64,000 nucleotides of DNA from Ktedonosporobacter rubrisoli (GTDB lineage Bacteria; Chloroflexota; Ktedonobacteria; Ktedonobacterales; Ktedonobacteraceae): the NCBI RefSeq assembly GCF_004208415.1, contig NZ_CP035758.1, positions 5,208,001 through 5,272,000 of the forward strand. The letters are read 5' to 3'. Of the stretch, positions 8,547 to 17,396 are shown piece by piece. The notes under the pieces are model-generated. The model saw nothing but the letters and a program-made list of their open reading frames with translations. It made no database searches and was not told where the DNA came from. Positions within the stretch are counted from its first letter, which is position 1. Each line of letters begins with the position of its first letter. Both the position numbers and the translations under genes were made by a program.

Positions 8547-9653
8547 GTGACTTCTATACCGTTTGCAGACGCCCAGGAGAGTGTTTCACCGCTGGCCCAA
8601 ACCAATCAGATCATCGATACCGACGTCCATGAAACTTTCCCTTCCTGGCTGGATCTTGCGCCTTATCTCAAGGAGCCATGGCGCGGATTGGTCGAGCACA
8701 AAGCCTGGAGTGGGCTCTCTTTCCCTTTTGCTTACTGGGCAAGCGACGGCCTAAATCGTGCTGACTCCCAGCCAGATTCAGGTGGTCCAGCAGGCTCAGA
8801 CTTTAAGCTCTTCAGGGAGCAAGTGTTAGAAACCTATCCCATTAAGCATGCAATCCTGACTGGCCAATTTTTTCCAGGCGATATGGAAGCCCAGTTTGAA
8901 TTTGCCTCGGCCATAGCCTCAGCTTATAATAATTGGGTGCTTGAAAACTGGGTAAGCCGCGATGAGCGTATTTTCACAAGCCTGCATGTAGCTCCGCAAG
9001 ATCCCATAGCAGCGGCTCGCGAAATCGAGCGGTTGGGCGATCATCCCCACGTGGTGCAAGTCCTTCTCCCTATTGGCCCGGCCGCCTATGGCGATCCCTT
9101 CTATCACCCTATTTTCGAGGCTGCCCAACGCCATAAGCTTGTTATTGCCTTCCATCACTCAGACCGTTTACGCAGCGCTCTACTAAAGAACCGCTATTAT
9201 ATCGAGTGGCATGTCAACGTGCCCCAGGGCGCCATGTCAATGCTTACCAGCCTCGTCTGTAACGGCGTTTTCGATAAATTTCCAGAGCTGCAATTTGCGA
9301 TTGTCGAAAGCGGCTTTAGCTGGCTGCCCCACTTGTTCTGGCGCTTTGATCAGAATTACCGTTCGCTCCAACAGGAGATTCCCTGGGTCAAACAACTCCC
9401 CTCCAAGTACATTCGCGAGCGAGTCAAATTCTCGACCCAGCCCACCGAAGATTTTAGTGCGGCAAACTGGCTCCGCCTGATTGAGATGCTCGAAAGCGAT
9501 CGCATGTTCATCTTCTCAACTGACTACCCGCACTGGGATTTCGACGCGCCAGAAGAATCTATTCCACGCGAGCTGCCGGCAGACCTACGACGCCGCATTC
9601 TCTATGAGAACGCTCGCGAACTTTACAGTCAGAAATTAGAAGCCCTTGCATGA
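8547..9653 (+). CDS. Amidohydrolase-2 family TIM-barrel metal hydrolase/decarboxylase
   Basis: 368 residues of the amidohydrolase-2 (ACMSD-like) family. The metal-binding motif IIDTDVHETF is near residue 22 (D-x-H), FHHSDR sits mid-barrel, and FSTDYPHWDFDAP near residue 325 carries the conserved C-terminal Asp. Members hydrolyse or decarboxylate small aromatic or heterocyclic acids using one divalent metal. The GTG start has AGAAAGGTAG 9 bases upstream. Its stop overlaps the start of the Rieske gene (ATGA), so the two are probably translationally coupled. The importer genes downstream suggest it processes an imported small compound. The substrate is unknown. Confidence 0.8.
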   Translation: MTSIPFADAQESVSPLAQTNQIIDTDVHETFPSWLDLAPYLKEPWRGLVEHKAWSGLSFPFAYWASDGLNRADSQPDSGGPAGSDFKLFREQVLETYPIKHAILTGQFFPGDMEAQFEFASAIASAYNNWVLENWVSRDERIFTSLHVAPQDPIAAAREIERLGDHPHVVQVLLPIGPAAYGDPFYHPIFEAAQRHKLVIAFHHSDRLRSALLKNRYYIEWHVNVPQGAMSMLTSLVCNGVFDKFPELQFAIVESGFSWLPHLFWRFDQNYRSLQQEIPWVKQLPSKYIRERVKFSTQPTEDFSAANWLRLIEMLESDRMFIFSTDYPHWDFDAPEESIPRELPADLRRRILYENARELYSQKLEALA

Positions 9654-10006
9654 AATATCGCATCTGCTCCGTTGAAGACGTTCCAGCTGGCGAGAAACGC
9701 AGTTACACTATCAAAAACGTCCCTGTAGTCCTCATTCACAGCAAAGCCGGCGAGTTCTACGCGCTCTATGGGCGCTGCCCTCATCAGCGCGCGGCTCTGG
9801 GTGAGGGCGTTTTGTGTGGGCTTACTGCAGCGAGTGAGCCTGGTGAGCCGTTCCAGTATTTACGCGAAGGAGAGATTATTCGCTGTCCCTGGCATGGCTT
9901 CAGCTACGACGTAAAAACTGGGAGTTGCTTGGCGCCTCCCGATAGATTGCGCGTCAAGACGTATCCCGTCACCGTTGAGCAACACGCGGTATTTCTCGAT
10001 CTCTAG
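9650..10006 (+). CDS. Rieske [2Fe-2S] ferredoxin
   Basis: 118-residue soluble Rieske protein. The cluster ligands are visible as CPHQRA (about residues 43-48) and CPWHGFSYD (about 82-90), the usual C-x-H and C-x-x-H pair. An insertion of about 20 residues separates the two motifs, longer than in many small Rieske ferredoxins. It would pass electrons to, or form part of, an oxygenase, but no oxygenase gene is adjacent. The start overlaps the amidohydrolase stop by 4 bases. Confidence 0.85.
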   Translation: MKYRICSVEDVPAGEKRSYTIKNVPVVLIHSKAGEFYALYGRCPHQRAALGEGVLCGLTAASEPGEPFQYLREGEIIRCPWHGFSYDVKTGSCLAPPDRLRVKTYPVTVEQHAVFLDL

Positions 10007-10016
10007 GAGCCTACCG

Positions 10017-10919
10017 ATGCCACACGAAAGACAGCCCATAGCATCAGATAGGAGCAATACGCTTTCCGCAAGCGCCGAAGACGAGAGCCCGAAGACAGCA
10101 GCAAAGGTGCTTCCTCGCCCTGGAGGTGCGGGGAAGCGGTACGGTTTGCCGTCAGCTCTCGAATCGCAATGGCTCTATTCAGTACTCGTACTTCTGTTCA
10201 GTCTGGGAGTATGGCAGCTGTTAGCGACGTTACACCTTGTCTCGCCGCTCGCGCTGCCCGCACCTCAGACCGTTTTGCAGCAGCTCCAGACGCTGTTGAC
10301 TTCGGGCTTCGCCGGTAAAAGCCTCTTTGAGGATATCTGGGTCAGCGCCCTGCGCATCGCCTCAGGCTTTGCCATAGCAGTATTGATTGGCGTCCCCATC
10401 GGCATGCTGATGGCCTGGAGCAATCCTATTTTCCAGGTAATTGATCCCTTCTTGCAATTCATTCGTCCCGTGCCACCACTGTCTTATATTCCGCTCCTGG
10501 TAGTATGGTTTGGGATTGGAGAATTGCCCAAGGTGATTTTGATCCTGCTGGGCACCCTCCCGGTGATCATTATCAGCACGATCTCGGGAGTGCGAGCCAT
10601 CCCACCGCAGCGTATACGCGTGGCGCAAAGCCTGGGCGCCACGCCGTTGCAGTTGTTTCGTTATACCATTCTTCCCTCGGCGCTACCGGAGATCTTTACC
10701 GGGATGCGCGTCGGCATAGGAATTGCCTGGAGTTGCCTGGTTGCAGCTGAGTTTATTGCCGCCGATGTGGGCCTTGGCTGGCTTGTACAGGATGCCGGGC
10801 AGGAACTTCAGGTAGGCATTATTTTTGTAGGCATTATCTGCATTGGCCTGCTTGGCTACCTTATGGAGCTAGTAATTCGCCTGATCGAGCGCTTAGTTGT
10901 GCCCTGGAAAGGTCACTGA
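10017..10919 (+). CDS. ABC transporter permease, SsuC/TauC type
   Basis: 300-residue inner-membrane permease of the nitrate/sulfonate/taurine importer family. After a polar N-terminus of about 45 residues come six hydrophobic segments. The cytoplasmic EAA loop reads AQSLGATPLQLFRYTILPSA near residue 205. The ATG at 10017 is chosen because AGGAG precedes it by 6 bases and it begins 10 bases after the Rieske stop. An in-frame start at 9975 would overlap that gene without a ribosome site. It works with the binding protein and ATPase that follow. Confidence 0.88.
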   Translation: MPHERQPIASDRSNTLSASAEDESPKTAAKVLPRPGGAGKRYGLPSALESQWLYSVLVLLFSLGVWQLLATLHLVSPLALPAPQTVLQQLQTLLTSGFAGKSLFEDIWVSALRIASGFAIAVLIGVPIGMLMAWSNPIFQVIDPFLQFIRPVPPLSYIPLLVVWFGIGELPKVILILLGTLPVIIISTISGVRAIPPQRIRVAQSLGATPLQLFRYTILPSALPEIFTGMRVGIGIAWSCLVAAEFIAADVGLGWLVQDAGQELQVGIIFVGIICIGLLGYLMELVIRLIERLVVPWKGH

Positions 10920-10964
10920 CAACTATCACACCGGCGAAAGTGGCCATAACACTTAGAGGTATCT

Positions 10965-12068
10965 ATGTATTCTCCACTTTTTCAGCTCAAAGTTGGCTCT
11001 AGAGCCCAACCAATGGTCCGAACCCGGCCTGGCTCATGGCCTGGGATATCCTATCTCCTCACAGCCTGCATCTTAGCGGCGATCCTGGTTGGCTGCGGCT
11101 CGACAAATCAGTCGGCCAGCTCGTCTGCGCGCCCCGTCGTCACCATAGGCTATATGGATAACGGCGCGGAGCCTGAAGTCATTGCCGTAGCGCAGAAGCT
11201 ATTTAGCAAGCGCATGAAAGCCGATGTGCAGGTAAAATATTTCGACTCTGGCCCGGCCTCTCTTGGCGCTGTGGCCTCGGGTGCCCTGCAATTCATGACC
11301 GGCATCGGCAATCCGCCTGTCGTCTCAGCTATCGCCCGAGGTGTTCCGCTAGAGGTTATCTGGTCCCAGGAACTCTTCACAACCGGCGAGGGGCTGGCCG
11401 TCAGGAGCGAGGCCGGAATTCAATCTATTAAGGATCTCAAAGGTAAGAATGTGGGCCTGGTCCTTGGTTCTACATCTGAGTTCGCCCTCAATGCCTTGCT
11501 GACCAGAGCCGGCGTCGATCCTGGCAGCGTGCATAAGCTCAATATGAGCCCGGCCGCCATTCGCACAGCCTGGAGCAATCACTCGATCGATGCAGCCTAT
11601 GTATGGAATCCAGTCTTTGACGCCATTAGTCACGATCACGGCAAGATTCTTGCCACCGATCAAGACATCAGGCAGGAAGCCCCTATCTATAGCCTTTCTA
11701 TCGTCAATAGCGACTGGGCCAAGGAGCATCCCGAGCTGGTTAAACAGTTTATTTTGGCCCAAAACGATGCAGTCACTTACTATAAAGAGCATCCTCAGGA
11801 TGCTTTGCAGGTTATTGCCAAACGGGCAGGTATCCCGGTAGAACTGGCCCGCACAGAAATGGAGGGCTATAAGATCTTTGGTCTGACCGAGCAGTTTGAT
11901 GCAGAGGCTCTGGGCAAGGGCAGCACAGTTTCCAATTCGCTGGTCGCCACTTCGCTGAAAGCCGCAGCGACTTTCTTGCAGCAGAAAGGTTCGCTCCCTA
12001 CGATACCAGATAAATTGGAGCAGCACGTTAATCCGACTTATGTCGAAAGCGTCATCACTACCAAATAG
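10965..12068 (+). CDS. ABC transporter substrate-binding lipoprotein, SsuA/NMT1-like
   Basis: 367 residues. A long N-terminus is followed by a lipoprotein signal, with lipobox LVGC near residue 44, so the mature protein is membrane-anchored on the outer face. The mature part has the type II periplasmic-binding fold of SsuA/TauA/THI5-like proteins, with a VTIGYMDNG first strand and DLKGKNVGLVLGST near residue 157. The family binds sulfonates, nitrate, taurine or pyrimidine-like compounds. AGAGGT precedes the ATG. It sits between the permease and ATPase genes of the same importer. Confidence 0.85.
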   Translation: MYSPLFQLKVGSRAQPMVRTRPGSWPGISYLLTACILAAILVGCGSTNQSASSSARPVVTIGYMDNGAEPEVIAVAQKLFSKRMKADVQVKYFDSGPASLGAVASGALQFMTGIGNPPVVSAIARGVPLEVIWSQELFTTGEGLAVRSEAGIQSIKDLKGKNVGLVLGSTSEFALNALLTRAGVDPGSVHKLNMSPAAIRTAWSNHSIDAAYVWNPVFDAISHDHGKILATDQDIRQEAPIYSLSIVNSDWAKEHPELVKQFILAQNDAVTYYKEHPQDALQVIAKRAGIPVELARTEMEGYKIFGLTEQFDAEALGKGSTVSNSLVATSLKAAATFLQQKGSLPTIPDKLEQHVNPTYVESVITTK

Positions 12069-12080
12069 GAAATAGGCTCG

Positions 12081-12863
12081 ATGATTACTATCACCAACGT
12101 GAGCAGGGAATATGCTGCTCGCCGTGGTAAGGCCCCGGTCCTGGCCTTACAAGATATCTCGCTACAAATTCAGGATCAGGAGTTTGTGGTAGTTGTCGGC
12201 CCCAGCGGCTGCGGCAAAACCACTCTGCTTAATCTGCTGGCGGGCTTCGAGCAGGCAACATCTGGCCAGATCCTCTTTGATGGCAAGGAACTTAAACGGC
12301 CAGGGGCCGAACGCGGAATAGTTTTTCAACAAGCAACGCTCTATCCCTGGCTAAGCGTTTATGAAAATATCGCCTTAGGCCTAAAGCTAAAGCAAGGACG
12401 CCAGTTCAAGCGGGAGCGCGTGCACTATTTTCTGGAGACCATGGGCCTGCAGGATTTCGCCCAGCATCCGCCCTATCAGCTTTCGGGCGGGATGCAGCAG
12501 CGCGTAGCTATCGCCCGGGCCTTGATTGTTGAACCAAAGATCTTACTTATGGATGAGCCCTTCGGAGCTCTCGACGCCCAGACGCGCAGCGAAATGCAGC
12601 AGTTCTTACTCGGTTTGTGGGAGCACATCAAAGCCACAGTCTTCTTTATCACTCATGATGTGGAGGAGGCAATCTTGTTAGCTGACCGCATTGTTGTGAT
12701 GACGGCGCGACCCGGGAGTATCGCGCAAGAGATTACCGTCACGCTTCCACGTCCGCGCGCCTGGGATATTGCGTTAACCGAAGAGTTCCTCGCGCTCAAG
12801 CGCGAAGTACTTTCTATACTACGTCCCGGACTGACGCATCTGCAGACCGTCCATTCAGCCTGA
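12081..12863 (+). CDS. ABC transporter ATPase, SsuB/TauB type
   Basis: 260-residue ATPase that powers the importer encoded upstream. Walker A is GPSGCGKTT (about residues 40-48), the Q-loop region is IVFQQATLYPW, the signature is LSGGMQQR (about 134-141), and Walker B is ILLMDEPFGALD (about 154-165), followed by the switch His in FFITHD. It begins 12 bases after the lipoprotein stop. It ends 10 bases before the convergent DeoR gene. Confidence 0.92.
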   Translation: MITITNVSREYAARRGKAPVLALQDISLQIQDQEFVVVVGPSGCGKTTLLNLLAGFEQATSGQILFDGKELKRPGAERGIVFQQATLYPWLSVYENIALGLKLKQGRQFKRERVHYFLETMGLQDFAQHPPYQLSGGMQQRVAIARALIVEPKILLMDEPFGALDAQTRSEMQQFLLGLWEHIKATVFFITHDVEEAILLADRIVVMTARPGSIAQEITVTLPRPRAWDIALTEEFLALKREVLSILRPGLTHLQTVHSA

Positions 12864-12873
12864 GAAATATAGC

Positions 12874-13674
12874 TCAAGGAGCAGTCTCTATAGAGGCATG
12901 GGCCTCGCGCAGCTTCTTGAGCACCTCGGGCTGAATAGCATTATCGGTGATGATGGTCTCAAACTCGTGTAGATCCGCCAGGCGATGCAAGGCAATGCGC
13001 CCAATTTTATGATGATCTATCAAGAGGATACGCCGGGGAGCCGATTTTAGCATCGCGCTCTTGATCTGGACGATCTCTTGCTCTTGATGGAAGGTATAGC
13101 CATCGGAAAGGGCCGAGGCCGACATAAAGAGGAGGTTGGCGCGTAAGGTGGATAAGGTCTGCTCGCAGATCATGCCGACAAAAGCATCATAGCGATGAAA
13201 GTATGTTCCCCCTAATGAGATCAAATGGATGCCCCGCACAGGGCTGACTTCTTTAACGATGGCCAGACTGTTGGTAATCACGGTAAGAGGCGTCACACGA
13301 TGCAGCATGCGTGCCAGGGCCAGCGTCGTCGTTGCATCATCCATAATTATGGCCTGGCCAGGTTCAATATATGTTAAGGCGCGCTCAGCTATCGCTTCTT
13401 TTTCCCTGATTGCTGTAATCAACCTGTAGCGAATATCGCTTTCAAACGAATTGGAGGGCTGGGCCGTCGCTCCACCACGTACTTTACGAATAATTCCCTG
13501 GGCTTCTAACTCGTCTAGATCCCTGTGGATCGTCATCAGACTCACGTTGAAACGCTCTGCAAGTTCCTGGATACGCACAGATGAATGTCTTAGTACATAT
13601 TCCGCAATCTGCTCCTGGCGCTGATTGACTCCGAAGGCGCTTTCATACTGATTAGCCTCATTGCTTTCAGGCAT
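12874..13674 (-). CDS. DeoR-family transcriptional regulator
   Basis: 266 residues. The N-terminal winged helix reads RIQELAERFNVSLMTIHRDL (about 34-53), followed by the wing LEAQGIIRKVRGG. The C-terminal domain is of the DeoR sugar-phosphate sensor type, with AIIMDDATTTLALARML near residue 108. Such regulators usually repress sugar or polyol catabolism genes and release DNA on binding a phosphorylated intermediate. It is the last gene of the rpiB / TIM-like / deoR run, and a likely operator sits upstream of rpiB at 15075-15095. Confidence 0.85.
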   Translation of the reverse strand: MPESNEANQYESAFGVNQRQEQIAEYVLRHSSVRIQELAERFNVSLMTIHRDLDELEAQGIIRKVRGGATAQPSNSFESDIRYRLITAIREKEAIAERALTYIEPGQAIIMDDATTTLALARMLHRVTPLTVITNSLAIVKEVSPVRGIHLISLGGTYFHRYDAFVGMICEQTLSTLRANLLFMSASALSDGYTFHQEQEIVQIKSAMLKSAPRRILLIDHHKIGRIALHRLADLHEFETIITDNAIQPEVLKKLREAHASIETAP

Positions 13675-13731
13675 ATATTTTTTACCCCACGTATTATGAA
13701 GATTGAGTTCTCGATTGGCACCTCTATTGTA

Positions 13732-14505
13732 CTACATAGCCTTATCTACAAGATGAATCAGTTCAATAAAAGCTGCAATATCCCAGGCTGCCCGACCAAC
13801 AAAAAGCCCATCTATCTCCGCCTGGGCCATAAAGCTCGCAGCATTCCCTTGCGCTACGCTTCCTCCATAGAGCACAGGTATCAATTGAGCCACCTCATCA
13901 GTGGCAAGTTCGGCAATTGCTGAGCGAATCGTTTCATGCATTCCATTAGCGTATGCTGGCTGGGCAGGTTTTCCATGGGTACCAACGGCCCAGACGGGCT
14001 CATAGGCAACTATAATGCGCGGTAACTGTTCAGGAGCAACATCGGCCAAGGCAATTTTGATCTGGCGCCTAACGTATTCTCGCTGTACCCGAAACTGCTT
14101 TTCCTGCTCCGGCTCACCTATACAAATAAGCGGGATGAGATTATGGGCGAGGGCGGCATGGACCTTCTTATTGACGGTAAAATCGGTCTCACCAAAATAG
14201 AGGCGGCGCTCGGAATGGCCGATCTCGACTAGCGAGGCCCCACAATCCTTAAGCATGAGAGGAGAAATCTCTCCAGTTTGTGGGCCGCTCTCCTCCCAAT
14301 GCATATTTTGCGCACCTACGAGAACTGCAGTATTGCGTAGGACTCGCGCTACGAGCTGTATGGCGGTGAAAGGTGGAATAACAAAGAGATGCGCGGACGA
14401 GGAATAGCCGGCGAGGAATTGTTTGAGTTCGCGTGCATATGCCTCGGCTTCCACCATAACCTTATTCATTTTCCACGAAGTTCCCAGCCATACCTCTCGG
14501 CTCAT
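13732..14505 (-). CDS. Triosephosphate isomerase family protein, possibly a tetrose-phosphate isomerase
   Basis: 257 residues with the full TIM outline: GHSERR, AYEPVWAVGTHGKPA around the catalytic Glu, and LYGGSVAQGNA as the phosphate-binding loop. The N-terminal motif reads GTSWKMNK where glycolytic TIM has GNWKMN. The Asn before Trp is therefore Ser and one residue is added. From memory, the TIM paralogs of erythritol/threitol pathways (EryH/LerI) carry this form. Together with RpiB and DeoR neighbours, this suggests erythrulose-phosphate rather than triose-phosphate isomerisation. A GTG at 14520 is an alternative start. Family assignment is firm; substrate is inferred. Confidence 0.8.
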   Translation of the reverse strand: MSREVWLGTSWKMNKVMVEAEAYARELKQFLAGYSSSAHLFVIPPFTAIQLVARVLRNTAVLVGAQNMHWEESGPQTGEISPLMLKDCGASLVEIGHSERRLYFGETDFTVNKKVHAALAHNLIPLICIGEPEQEKQFRVQREYVRRQIKIALADVAPEQLPRIIVAYEPVWAVGTHGKPAQPAYANGMHETIRSAIAELATDEVAQLIPVLYGGSVAQGNAASFMAQAEIDGLFVGRAAWDIAAFIELIHLVDKAM

Positions 14506-14546
14506 AAGCTCAATCCGCACTTTCTCTATCGTTTGTTGCCCGAATA

Positions 14547-15014
14547 TTATGCCTGGTGATATTTTCTATCAAGTTGCTCGATCTTGGCAACCTTTGGCGC
14601 CGAGCGCCCACCCTGGAACTCGCTCTCCAGCCAGATATCGATAAGCTTTTTGGCCATAGAGGGGCCTATAATCTCGCTGCCCAATGTGACAATCTGGGCA
14701 TTATTGCTGGCCCGGGCACGCTCGGCAGTATAGGGATCATGGATACAGACGGCGCGAACGCCAGGCACTTTGTTGGCAACAATCGCCATGCCGGCTCCCG
14801 TTCCACAGACCAGGACACCCCGCTCATACTTGCCTTCGCCCACTTCTTCAGCCACTTTCTGCCCAACATCGGGATAGTCAACAGGAGTATCGCTGAAAGT
14901 GCCCAGGTCGTCAACTCTATAGCCTTTTTCGCGCAGATACTCGCCTACGACATTTTTTAAGGCAAGTCCATAATGGTCAGATCCGATGACAATGGTCTGT
15001 TTACTTTTCTCCAT
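14547..15014 (-). CDS. rpiB: RpiB/LacAB-family sugar-phosphate isomerase
   Basis: 155 residues. GSDHYGLALKN at the N-terminus and VLVCGTGAGMAIVANKVPGVRA (about residues 64-85) contain the catalytic Cys of RpiB and the phosphate-binding loop. SNNAQIVTLGSEIIG follows. RpiB interconverts ribose-5-phosphate and ribulose-5-phosphate. The closely similar DerI/EryI enzymes act on D-erythrulose-4-phosphate, which would fit the TIM-like neighbour 41 bases downstream. The ATG at 15014 has AAGGAG upstream and begins at the conserved N-terminus. A longer in-frame start at 15065 adds residues with no match to the family. Confidence 0.88.
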   Translation of the reverse strand: MEKSKQTIVIGSDHYGLALKNVVGEYLREKGYRVDDLGTFSDTPVDYPDVGQKVAEEVGEGKYERGVLVCGTGAGMAIVANKVPGVRAVCIHDPYTAERARASNNAQIVTLGSEIIGPSMAKKLIDIWLESEFQGGRSAPKVAKIEQLDRKYHQA

Positions 15015-15074
15015 ATATCCTATCTCCTTGGGCCAAATTTTTTGGACGCTGTAATTTAACATCATATTGTTTAA

Positions 15075-15095
15075 TATAACATATATTTTGTTATA
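15075..15095. promoter_or_regulatory. Candidate DeoR operator upstream of rpiB
   Basis: Perfect 7-bp inverted repeat TATAACA (15075-15081) and TGTTATA (15089-15095), 60 bases upstream of the rpiB start in AT-rich promoter-like DNA. TGTTA-type half sites are common in DeoR operators. Confidence 0.5.
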
Positions 15096-15638
15096 AATAC
15101 CAGATCAGGTAAACTTTCTTTGGATTTTTGGACCTGTCTTCGCGCTTGATCTTTAAAGGGGATTAGAGGCTGTCTGGAGCGCGTCGGGGTTAGTCCATTG
15201 CTTTGCGCTTTTGGCAAAGCAATACGTTGTCGGTCAGCCGCCGTCGTAGGGATCGGTTCAGTATAACGTTTCGGGTCGTGTTTTACAGCCTGGCCCTGTA
15301 CTAGCTCAGCATTAGCGATAACACGAAACTATCTTTGAGCGCGCTGCTTGCTTGAGCTCCGCTGGTTGGCCCTGCCTTGTACAATCCAGTGGTGCAATCA
15401 GAAATGTAACAAATATAATGTGAAAAGCAATCAGATAGTTGTTGCCAACGATATGCAAAACATATCAGCGCACTTGTAGAGGCTGGGATAGACACAATGG
15501 CCCCATCGGCAACATTACCAATGGAGCATCTACGCAGCTTGCCATGCTTACGCCTCACATGACAAGAGAGGGTTGCTGATGAGGGCTATAGAGCACGCTA
15601 TCGCACTTCCTTGCAGGGCAGCCAGCGCTTACACAATG
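15096..15638. other. Intergenic region between the rpiB promoter and the end of the cas operon
   Basis: No supported gene. A 9-bp stem with a 9-base loop, ATTGCTTTG (15197-15205) and CAAAGCAAT (15215-15223), could be a terminator for the cas transcript arriving from the right, but no T-run follows. A minus-strand open frame at 15301-15558 has no ribosome site or family. Confidence 0.4.
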
Positions 15639-17327
15639 CTAGCAATCCTGCTCTTGTCTGGAAGGTCTAAACGTCACAGGGACTCTGAATAGCTTGAATT
15701 GAGAGTAATCGTCTCTATATTTTCTGAGGAATAGGCGATCCCGCCTTTCCTTCATACTTCGCTCACTGATTGGAATCTGCCCCTTCATCCTTTTGCCTGC
15801 CGTTTCCATCTCTACCTTCTCGCTCAGCTCTTTATCTGCAATCACTGTATGATAGACATATTGAAGTCCCATTTTGCGCGCGGCAAAGATCGTCATTGCC
15901 GTCATGCCCTTGCGTCCTCCTGAGAGGGCCAGGTCAATTTTATAGTCTGGGAACCTCCCTCTCATCGCCTTGATTACTCTCTCTAGCCATTCTTGATAGA
16001 GCTTACAGTCAGCCTTAGAAGTGATATCCCGCAAGCCAGGGATACCCAGGCAGTGACAAGGAGTACAATCTTCTTCCTGTAAGGCCTTCTTAATTATCTC
16101 AGCTCCATTAGCGATAACAGCGGCTTGCCCGGGATAGAGCAGCACAACCTCGCGAATTACGCGTTTCTCGCGCTCCTTCAAAAGCGTATAGAGCTGCGTC
16201 GCAACCATAGGTGCCTCACCTAAAGGAACGATGAGAATACTGGCAGCGGGATCTTCATGCGGCACATAAGCAAGTTTATCCAATTTTACTGATGGATGGA
16301 TAGAAAATTCTGGAGCGCTCACCACCTCTTTCAGGGAAGGTTTGGTATCTCTATTCTCAGCTTCAACCAGGTCACAGATAACCACTTTATCCACTTGATC
16401 TTCTGAGGCAACGCGAAAATCTTTGTTCAGAGTATAGAAGACAGGAAACACTGACATTTTCTCATCATCCTCGAAGTAGTAAATGGGCAGCTTACCAGGT
16501 TTGTAGTCTTTAGATTTGTAGGCTATGACTTCTTCGCTTGCACTATCCTGAAACCTTGAAAGGTAGCGCATGCACTCAAAAGTATATCGCACCTGTTTCG
16601 CTAGCTTCCAATCTGAAGCTTTACAATAGCTTTCAAATTGCTCTTTTACACGTTCAGTTACCCAGACGCTCAAAATTTTTCCGCGTTGAATGGCCTGACG
16701 TACCATATCTTCTTCAATCAGATCATATTCCTTGTGTACGAGTTTTGGAGGCAAAGCAGATTTTAGGAAGCTGCGTTCTTCCATATCGAGTTGTAACCCT
16801 CGCTCAAACGGTATGCCTACAAGTGTGAGTTCTTTAAGCTTAGCACAGGAAAGGCGCAAATGCTCCATGGGTCTCTCGCTAGACATCTTATCAAAAGTAT
16901 CCATTGGATAGAAACTCTCTTCGTCTGGATCGAGGATATGATACAGTTTCTCGATGCAAGAGAAAAAAGGTACGATCCAGGCCATCAACGCGGCCATGCT
17001 TTTACGCCCGCCGGCCAGTGAGAGGCAGACCTTATCATTAGCACACTGATAGTCAGCCAACAACTGATATAGCGCTTGCAAAAAGATCAGAGTATGTTCC
17101 CAGCTATCAGCATCCTCAAAGCACAACTTCCTGGTCGTTAACTTCGCCTCTTTGATCAGTTCTGAAAAAGCTTCACAGACCAATTCACAAGCATCTTGCG
17201 TCCCTTGTGGATAAAGCACAACCACTTCATCAAAAGTGAGGCCTTCTATTTTCGTCAGTCTGTCGTACATAGAAGTCACGACAACTGGCGAGTCGCCAAG
17301 TGAAGCAATAAGGATATTTCTCGGCAT
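15639..17327 (-). CDS. Tandem-CARF CRISPR ancillary protein with central RelE-like region
   Basis: 562 residues. CARF 1 (about 1-175) opens with ILIASLGDSPVVVTSMYDRL and carries LSLAGGRKSMAAL (103-114) and FYP (139-141), in the style of the NE0113 CARF family. CARF 2 (about 362-515) repeats the design with ILIVPLGEAPMVATQLY and LALSGGRKGMTAM (466-478). Between them, residues about 215-310 have a helix pair followed by strands (YKPGKLPIYYFED, KMSVFPVFYTLNKD) that resemble a RelE mRNA-interferase fold. This is a weak, by-eye match. As last gene of a type III operon whose Cas10 has GGDD, it is expected to bind cyclic oligoadenylate and respond by RNA cleavage or ligand degradation. A ring-nuclease role is the main alternative. 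Confidence 0.7.
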   Translation of the reverse strand: MPRNILIASLGDSPVVVTSMYDRLTKIEGLTFDEVVVLYPQGTQDACELVCEAFSELIKEAKLTTRKLCFEDADSWEHTLIFLQALYQLLADYQCANDKVCLSLAGGRKSMAALMAWIVPFFSCIEKLYHILDPDEESFYPMDTFDKMSSERPMEHLRLSCAKLKELTLVGIPFERGLQLDMEERSFLKSALPPKLVHKEYDLIEEDMVRQAIQRGKILSVWVTERVKEQFESYCKASDWKLAKQVRYTFECMRYLSRFQDSASEEVIAYKSKDYKPGKLPIYYFEDDEKMSVFPVFYTLNKDFRVASEDQVDKVVICDLVEAENRDTKPSLKEVVSAPEFSIHPSVKLDKLAYVPHEDPAASILIVPLGEAPMVATQLYTLLKEREKRVIREVVLLYPGQAAVIANGAEIIKKALQEEDCTPCHCLGIPGLRDITSKADCKLYQEWLERVIKAMRGRFPDYKIDLALSGGRKGMTAMTIFAARKMGLQYVYHTVIADKELSEKVEMETAGKRMKGQIPISERSMKERRDRLFLRKYRDDYSQFKLFRVPVTFRPSRQEQDC

Positions 17328-17396
17328 AATCGATGGCTATTTTCCCTTTTTGTTCTATCAGGACATTGGCAATAAAGAGATAATTTCTTGCGGGCT

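Noticed and set aside
15301..15558. Minus-strand open frame of 85 codons
   Set aside because: No ribosome site, no recognisable family, unusual residue mix, in a non-coding gap.
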